Source: Bacteroidales bacterium
GTDB lineage: Bacteria; Bacteroidota; Bacteroidia; Bacteroidales; UBA3663
Length of the DNA stretch: 15,732 nucleotides
Assembly: GCA_030526445.1 (NCBI GenBank)
Contig: JAUNCV010000028.1
Span: forward strand, 1 to 15,732
Direction of reading: 5' to 3'
Shown here: piece after piece, positions 14,220-15,732 of the stretch
Numbering within the stretch: the first letter of the stretch is position 1
How the letters are laid out: every line of letters begins with the position of its first letter
The notes under the pieces: model-generated
The model's database searches: none
Told to the model about the DNA's origin: nothing
What the model saw: the letters and a program-made list of their open reading frames with translations, nothing else
Position numbers and translations under genes: made by a program

Positions 14220-14960
14220 TTAGTCGCTAAGATCCATCAAATATTTGTGCAGTGCCATTGGCATTGAAGGGCACAGCATGGTTGGAGCCTCGATATCTAC
14301 ACGCAGACCACGTTCCTGTGCTGCTGCGAGGGTCGATGGGCCGAAGACAGCAATCTTCTGGTCGCCCTGCTCATAGGCAGGATGGTTCTCATAAATCGAG
14401 GTGATGCCAGTTGGGGTAAAGAGGCAGAGCATGTCATACGACTCAATCTCTTCGGGCGAAATCTCTGCGCTCACGGTGCGATACATTACCGCAGTGGTCA
14501 CATTTACCTTGGCCTTGGTGAAGATAGAGAGATCCTCCTTGTGCACATCAGCAACCGGCATGATAAACTTCTCTGAGTTGTGCTTCTTCATCACCAGAGC
14601 GAGGTCAGACAACACGCCAGTCTTCGAGAAATGCACCTTACGCTTGCGGTAGGTGATATACTTCTGAAGATAGAGTGCAATGGTCTCTGAGAGGCAGAAA
14701 TACTGCATATCCTCAGTGATAGGGGCGCGAAGCTCTTCACAGAGGGTGAAAAAGTGATCAACGGCAGTGCGCGATGTGAGCACTACGGCCGAATAGTCGG
14801 GAACGAAGATCTTCTGCTGACGAAATTCCTTAGCTGAAAGCACCTCAACACGAATGACAGGCTTAAAGGTAAGGGTTACTCCAAAGTTCTTCTCCAAGTC
14901 CCAATACTGAGAACGTTCTGCAGGCTTTGGCTGCGATACCAGGATATTCTTAATTTCCAA
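14220..14960 (-). CDS. hemD: Uroporphyrinogen-III synthase
   Basis: A 246-residue cytosolic enzyme that cyclises hydroxymethylbilane to uroporphyrinogen III in tetrapyrrole synthesis. HemD sequences are very divergent. The recognisable pieces are KNILVSQPKPAERSQYW (4-20), AVVLTSRTAVDHFF (58-71), the domain-two elements MPVADV and VMYRT, MLCLFTPTGITSIYEN (about 177-192) and AVFGPSTLAAAQERGLRVDIEAP (about 203-225). Length and two-lobe order are normal. It lies 12 bp after the DUF4271 gene and 7 bp before rnpA. No other haem gene is in the window, so an alternative role cannot be fully excluded, but the family call is good. Confidence 0.85.
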   Translation of the reverse strand: MEIKNILVSQPKPAERSQYWDLEKNFGVTLTFKPVIRVEVLSAKEFRQQKIFVPDYSAVVLTSRTAVDHFFTLCEELRAPITEDMQYFCLSETIALYLQKYITYRKRKVHFSKTGVLSDLALVMKKHNSEKFIMPVADVHKEDLSIFTKAKVNVTTAVMYRTVSAEISPEEIESYDMLCLFTPTGITSIYENHPAYEQGDQKIAVFGPSTLAAAQERGLRVDIEAPTMLCPSMPMALHKYLMDLSD

Positions 14961-14972
14961 TTTCCGGCTATA

Positions 14973-15635
14973 TTATCGAGTTAATAATTGAAAAATCATC
15001 ACCATAGGTGCGATTTCGAGCGTGCAAAGATACAAAAAAAGAAAGAACAATGTGCTCAATCCACCCCAAAATATCTTAATTCCGCTGAAAATGAACAGAA
15101 TTTGTATCATAATGAAAGTCAGTGAAAGCAAAACCGTCGATGTTTCCACCTCTATCAGACCTATCATCTCAAACAAGAAACACAACAGCGTCAGGGGCGA
15201 AAAGAGAATATGAACCGCTTGATACACACGATTCAAAATCTGTATTCCTTCGTGCGAAGAGAACAGATATCCCCACCAGTTGAAAAGCAGTTGCTGCACA
15301 AAAACCCAGCCCACGGGTATCAGCAAACACACGCCCAGCAGCCACCACGACTCTTCGGTAGGATACTGCAGTTGCTCGGCCGGATTGGTCGAAAGCAAAA
15401 GGAAAACATGCAGCCCCGCAAAGATAAAAAGCTGCAGCATCATCAGGATGCGGAGGGTATAGTATTTGCTTTCAGGCTTCTCGAAGGTTCGGGCACTGCG
15501 GGTTTCAAACACCTGCCCCACCAGACCTCTCATCAGGCCAGGAGCCAGAACGGCCATGGCATTGACCAGAAGAAAGGCCAACACCAGCAATTCGAGCACT
15601 ATATTGGTCGAAAGATGCGAAGGAACCAGAGTCAT
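14973..15635 (-). CDS. DUF4271 family integral membrane protein
   Basis: A 220-residue protein with about six hydrophobic segments (roughly 11-31, 62-82, 97-117, 138-160, 166-188, 193-216), matching the DUF4271 family in length, composition and position in front of hemD. The region YLFSSHEGIQILNRVYQAVH (123-142) is a charged or polar stretch between membrane segments. The function of the family is unknown; the recurrent placement beside hemD hints at a link to haem or envelope metabolism, but nothing in the sequence shows a ligand site. It starts 21 bp after the preceding gene and ends 12 bp before hemD. Confidence 0.8.
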   Translation of the reverse strand: MTLVPSHLSTNIVLELLVLAFLLVNAMAVLAPGLMRGLVGQVFETRSARTFEKPESKYYTLRILMMLQLFIFAGLHVFLLLSTNPAEQLQYPTEESWWLLGVCLLIPVGWVFVQQLLFNWWGYLFSSHEGIQILNRVYQAVHILFSPLTLLCFLFEMIGLIEVETSTVLLSLTFIMIQILFIFSGIKIFWGGLSTLFFLFLYLCTLEIAPMVMIFQLLTR

Positions 15636-15656
15636 ATAATCTATTGTGTAAAAGCT

Positions 15657-15732
15657 TTATTGAAGCGGCAACATCTGATAGGTTGCCATGATTGGATAGT
15701 GGTCCGAAAGTTTCTCTTTCACCACCTTTATA
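15657..15732 (-). CDS. C-terminal end of an endonuclease/exonuclease/phosphatase-family protein (cut by window edge)
   Basis: A reading frame enters from the right edge and stops with TAA at 15657-15659. The last residues read KVVKEKLSDHYPIMATYQML, then PLQ. The SDHYPI motif is the C-terminal Asp-His of the EEP fold, in which the histidine is catalytic. It is likely the gene upstream of DUF4271 in the same leftward operon (21-bp gap). Only about 24 codons are visible, so substrate (DNA, phosphoinositide or other) cannot be told. Confidence 0.65.
   Translation of the reverse strand, partial: IKVVKEKLSDHYPIMATYQMLPLQ

Noticed and set aside
15025..15032. TATCTTTG on the minus strand, a perfect -7 box about 65 bp upstream of hemD
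   Set aside because: It lies in the last codons of the DUF4271 gene, and no TTTG is found 19-21 nt upstream, so it is probably coding coincidence.

Overview
The window is ordinary chromosome of a member of the Bacteroidota, most likely order Bacteroidales and close to Prevotella/Segatella (inference). The evidence is the promoter type (TTTG, about 20 nt, TAnnTTTG, with no E. coli-like -35/-10 boxes), the DUF3316 and DUF4271 families, the lipoproteins, and rnpA sitting next to hemD rather than rpmH. No phage, insertion sequence, CRISPR array, toxin-antitoxin module or recognisable defence system is present, and I do not think the window holds a dramatic undescribed system. The points of interest are small: gene overlaps, unusual family members and a clean set of promoters.

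Layout from left to right. 1-272 is intergenic: two hairpin terminators for the leftward operon, then a perfect leftward promoter for a gene beyond the left edge. 273-4713 is a leftward four-gene operon read from the promoter at 4736-4767: a Rid/chorismatase-like protein, a thioredoxin-fold lipoprotein without redox cysteines, a ComM/YifB AAA ATPase, and free methionine-R-sulfoxide reductase. 4838-5054 holds tRNA-Leu(TAG) with its own promoter and terminator. 5083-9687 is a leftward cluster parC, DUF3316, S41-like peptidase lipoprotein, joined by a 50-bp and a 4-bp overlap.

9688-9835 is a divergent promoter region. 9836-12040 is a rightward operon: Dabb-domain protein, shortened TatD-family hydrolase, DEAD-box RNA helicase, with overlapping ends. 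The helicase converges on, and overlaps by 164 bp, a leftward ABC-F ATPase gene (11877-13535), whose terminator lies inside the helicase coding region. 13617-15732 is a leftward operon: the C-terminal end of an endonuclease/exonuclease/phosphatase-family protein (cut by the window edge), DUF4271 membrane protein, hemD, rnpA, yidD, closed by a terminator.

Most genes are housekeeping: DNA topology (parC), translation and RNA processing (tRNA-Leu, rnpA, helicase, ABC-F), membrane protein insertion (yidD), haem synthesis (hemD), oxidised-methionine repair (msrC) and DNA processing (comM). Envelope proteins of uncertain role (two lipoproteins, one DUF3316 protein, one DUF4271 protein) are interleaved with them.
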